Below, one piece after another: positions 61,101 through 64,000 of a stretch of DNA of 64,000 bases. Origin of the DNA: Hyalella azteca (taxonomy: Eukaryota > Arthropoda > Malacostraca > Amphipoda > Hyalellidae); the NCBI RefSeq assembly GCF_000764305.2, contig NW_025932756.1, forward strand, positions 372,001 through 436,000. Direction: 5' to 3'. How positions within the stretch are numbered: the stretch's first letter is position 1; every line of letters starts with the position of its first letter. A program made the translations under genes and the position numbers. The notes under the pieces are model-generated. The model worked only from the letters and a program-made list of their open reading frames with translations, was not told the origin of the DNA and did not search any database.

Positions 61101-64000
61101 CGACTATGTTACTCTCGCACAATTGCACACCCACGTACGCGGGGAAATAAGTGTCAAGGAGTCCCTGGATGCTGCATGGCGTCCTGAGGTACGAATAGGC
61201 GGTCAACCAAACATTCATCATTATCATTATAACAGTAATACAAATATTGACAAGGAGGACAAATAGGGAAAATTTATGCTGTGCAACACATTTCTTCAAT
61301 ATGGCAAATCTATACTGAACCACATTAATTTTAGCAATAGATAAAATACCTCTACATAAAACGTTAGGGAGAGTTACTTGGTGATGGTGGAGAGGAGTCG
61401 CGTGGCGGCGGGGTGCACGCGATGGCAGTGCCGCAGATAAAGCATTACTCGGGGCAGGAACTCCTGACACACGCTCCCCAGCGCCTCCTGAATCTCACAC
61501 ACCTGCGCCATACAAACAATAAATTTCTATTGAAGTTCTGCTGCTAGACGTGATCAAGGAGAATTCGAGGATTATTTCAATAGTACTATATTAAGGTAAC
61601 AGTAACAAATACAACATAAATTCTCTCAATGTTACAGACTGCCATGGACATGGCGGAAAGTCATACATGAATAATATACCTGAGAAATATTTCGGACAAT
61701 AACTTCAAGATGACGTAAGCAAGACTCCAAATCTTCCTGGGGACGGTCGGCTTCATCGTTTTCTGCTTCAAGTGGCTTTTTCTCTGGAATTTTAGTCGTG
61801 GTCGTATCGCTACCTCCTAATTTGCCTTTTAAAGCTCCTTTAGAAAGCAAACTTCCCCCCGAACCAGAAGGTCTCTGAAGTGGTAAAATGTTATCGAGCA
61901 CACCACTTTGGATAATGAAAGGGTCTAACTGCTGTAAACGTGATTGTAATTGTTTAGGATAGAATAATTTAAACTGGATCCTTCAATTTGTCATTAAATA
62001 CTCAAGTTTTTAAAATTACACAGTAATTGGTACCTTAGGAAATTACCGATATTTATGATTTAAGCAAATCACACAACCATACTCACGGAAATGTTCTTAG
62101 ACGTGGCCAGAGCTGATGGTCGCGCATTTGATGCATTGCCCAAGCTGTCTTTATTAACAGTAATATGACCAGTTTCATTGCCTTGATCACTTGTTCCAGA
62201 GATGGATGAGATTGATTCATTGGCTTTAGCTCTCTTACCGACCCGAAATTTGATATGATTGAACTCGCGTACAAGAACACTCTTAAGTTGCTGCTTAGTC
62301 TTGAATTCGTCTTCAATAGTCGGTTTTGAACTGGATGCATCTTCTAGGTTATCTTTCTGGATCCTAGTTTTATCAGAATTACATAATGATGGTGCATTGT
62401 TCACATCACTTCTACTAATAGAATTCAAAAAGCCAAGGGAAGACTCGTCCTTGCCTGAATCACTAACGTCCCCGGGAGACAACTCGGCGGGGTCATCAAA
62501 GATGCTCGGAATTGCAGCGACTTTCGAGTCAGGTTCCGAGGAGCGACGTTCACGGGTTTGCTTACTCCTTTGAAACTTGACGCGATTCATGGCCTGAGTG
62601 TCGACAACTGTTTCTGTGTTCGTCATCTGAGATAATGATGTTTTTGAAATTACAGGATCCTCAAACATTGGGCTATCAATATCAAAATCCTGTTGAAGCG
62701 GCTTCACTGCAGTGCACTGCACTTCTACTTGAGCATACTTTTGATGACGGTTGCAATAGTTACTGACTTTGGTTTTGGACGATGAATTCGGTGAATCGAT
62801 TAAAGATGATTCTCCAGAACCCATTTGCACGTTATTAATAGATTGGTCTGTCAACAAGTCTGACTCCAGTAACTTTTTTGTAACTTCTTCTGCAAGGTGC
62901 GATGTTTCATCAGTTTCACTCTCTCTCACGCTGCGATGTCCACTTTTAATTTGAGGTCTATCCTCATTTATGCTACTGTCAAATTCACTATCTGCCAGTT
63001 TCTCAGTAGATTTTAGAGGAATCAACAAAGAACTAGAAGCTGCTCCCAAGTCTTTGAATTTTTTCAGGCTGCTTCTTGTTGGATTGTCAGACCCACTCCT
63101 GCCTCTCTTTAAGTTGACAGACAAGGAACAATTCAAAGTAGTTTGAGGTACAGACTCAGCCTTTCTTTCGACTGCAACAGAAGCACTAGTCAGATCTCCT
63201 GGCAGATATGGCTCGGGGCGACACACAGAAGAACAGGAGGAAGACTTTACAGTTTTAGGGGAGACACTTGATGAGCAAGATGCTTGAAAGGGTGCAGAAG
63301 ATGATGAACCTGAAGATAAGTTTGACGGAGAACAAGCAGGCGAATATGAGGAAGAATAAGCCGGCGAGATTGATGAAGAATGAGCAGGCGAATAAGATGA
63401 AGAATGAGCAGCTGAATATGATGGCGAATGAGTAGGTGAATATGAAGATGAATGAGACGGTGAGCTCCAGCCACCAAAAGGTGATGAACCGCCAGGTTTG
63501 ATGGGTGAGTATGCAGTCAAGTGCGGTGGAGAAGATGACGGAGAGGTGATGGGCTGGAAAAAAGGCGACGGGATGGGTGAAATTGAAGTTGATCGTTCCT
63601 TGTGTCTTCTTCTTGATGGAGGAGAGTATGGAGTGTAGACAAACAGAGGTCTGTCATAGGGACTGGAGGGAGGAGATACGGGAGCGAGGGGATGAACTAG
63701 AGGAGGGGATAGAGAGCGTGAATTTCGTCCATTTCTTTGATTTTCTGGGACACAAGATCCATCAACAATGAGTTTCAAATTTGCTGAACGACTGACTCGA
63801 CTAGAATTATGAGACACTGTGCCGCTATTGCTGTTATTACAGCTTGAGGCAGCTCTGCCGCTGTCGCCTCCTTGCTTCCCATTAAGTAACTTGACTTGAT
63901 GCGCACAGCACGACGCTTCAACATAAGGAAGTCTGCTATTCTGGTACCGTGCAAAAGCCGCGTCAAAATGCAAGCACAACGCAGTTAGAATTTTTGCAGC
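58152..64000 (-). CDS. ARM-repeat and BTB protein, ARMC5-like (5' end off window)
   Basis: Exons, phases matching: 64000-62087 (continues past the window), 61931-61680, 61502-61378, 61183-60653, 60406-60262, 59249-58152 (stop). At least 1354 residues are visible. ARM-type helices appear as AAKILTALCLHFDAAFARYQ, QLDPFIIQSGVLDNILPL, ICTVIQ-like VCEIQEALGSVCQEFLPRV and AAAALHALAKTLD. They are interrupted by a Ser/Pro-rich region of about 560 residues. The C-terminus is a BTB domain (IRAHRSVLREASEAWAAML to HACHMYGLTRLQNYAAH) with a BACK-like tail. ARM plus C-terminal BTB is the layout of ARMC5, a CUL3 adaptor that targets RNA polymerase II RPB1. Orthology is probable, not proven. Confidence 0.77.
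63326..63445 (-). repeat. Five SYSP octapeptide repeats in the ARMC5-like protein
   Basis: Five consecutive 24-bp units encode SYSPTHSP, SYSAAHSS, SYSPAHSS, SISPAYSS and SYSPACSP. They lie within the disordered Ser/Pro-rich insertion. The Y-S-P core resembles the RNA polymerase II CTD heptad but the period is eight. Confidence 0.9.

Overview
This is eukaryotic DNA, almost certainly from an arthropod and most likely a malacostracan crustacean; the species is not determined. It is AT-rich, carries about a dozen unrelated minisatellites and several transposon remnants, and encodes four multi-exon animal genes with good GT-AG splice sites. The crustacean guess rests on gene content (a hemocyte/annulin-type transglutaminase and an arthropod-like Neto) and on the repeat landscape; it is an inference.

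Layout. (1) Positions 1-7023 hold repeats and no recognisable gene, except a 54-bp tandem repeat at the left edge that is open on both strands. (2) Positions 7024-15446, plus strand: a Neto-type receptor auxiliary subunit (signal peptide, two CUB domains, LDLa, one membrane span, acidic and proline-rich tail) in 8 visible exons. (3) Positions 20050-29502, minus strand: a transglutaminase of 15 coding exons and about 1366 residues. Its first coding exon adds a 565-residue Arg/Gly/Tyr/Asp-rich low-complexity tail before a complete catalytic core (Cys, His and Asp present). Two of its introns appear to use GC donors. (4) Positions 34981-55183, minus strand: a small MARVEL/CMTM-type four-span membrane protein with four exon positions. 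Exon 3 exists in two alternative, phase-matched versions about 5 kb apart, and a 3.05-kb transposon with 9-bp target duplication sits between them. Its introns also hold a Penelope-like remnant, a SINE fragment, a foldback element, a mariner-type MITE and many minisatellites. (5) Positions 58152-64000, minus strand, running off the right edge: an ARM-repeat plus BTB protein resembling ARMC5, with a long Ser/Pro-rich insertion containing octapeptide SYSP repeats reminiscent of the RNA polymerase II CTD.

The four genes do not look functionally linked; this is an ordinary animal gene neighbourhood rather than an operon or cluster. The items most worth following are the alternative MARVEL exons with the transposon between them, the transglutaminase fused to a disordered Gln-containing tail, the CTD-like repeat in the ARMC5-like protein, and a 38-bp Nextera junction adapter left in the assembly at 54751-54788.
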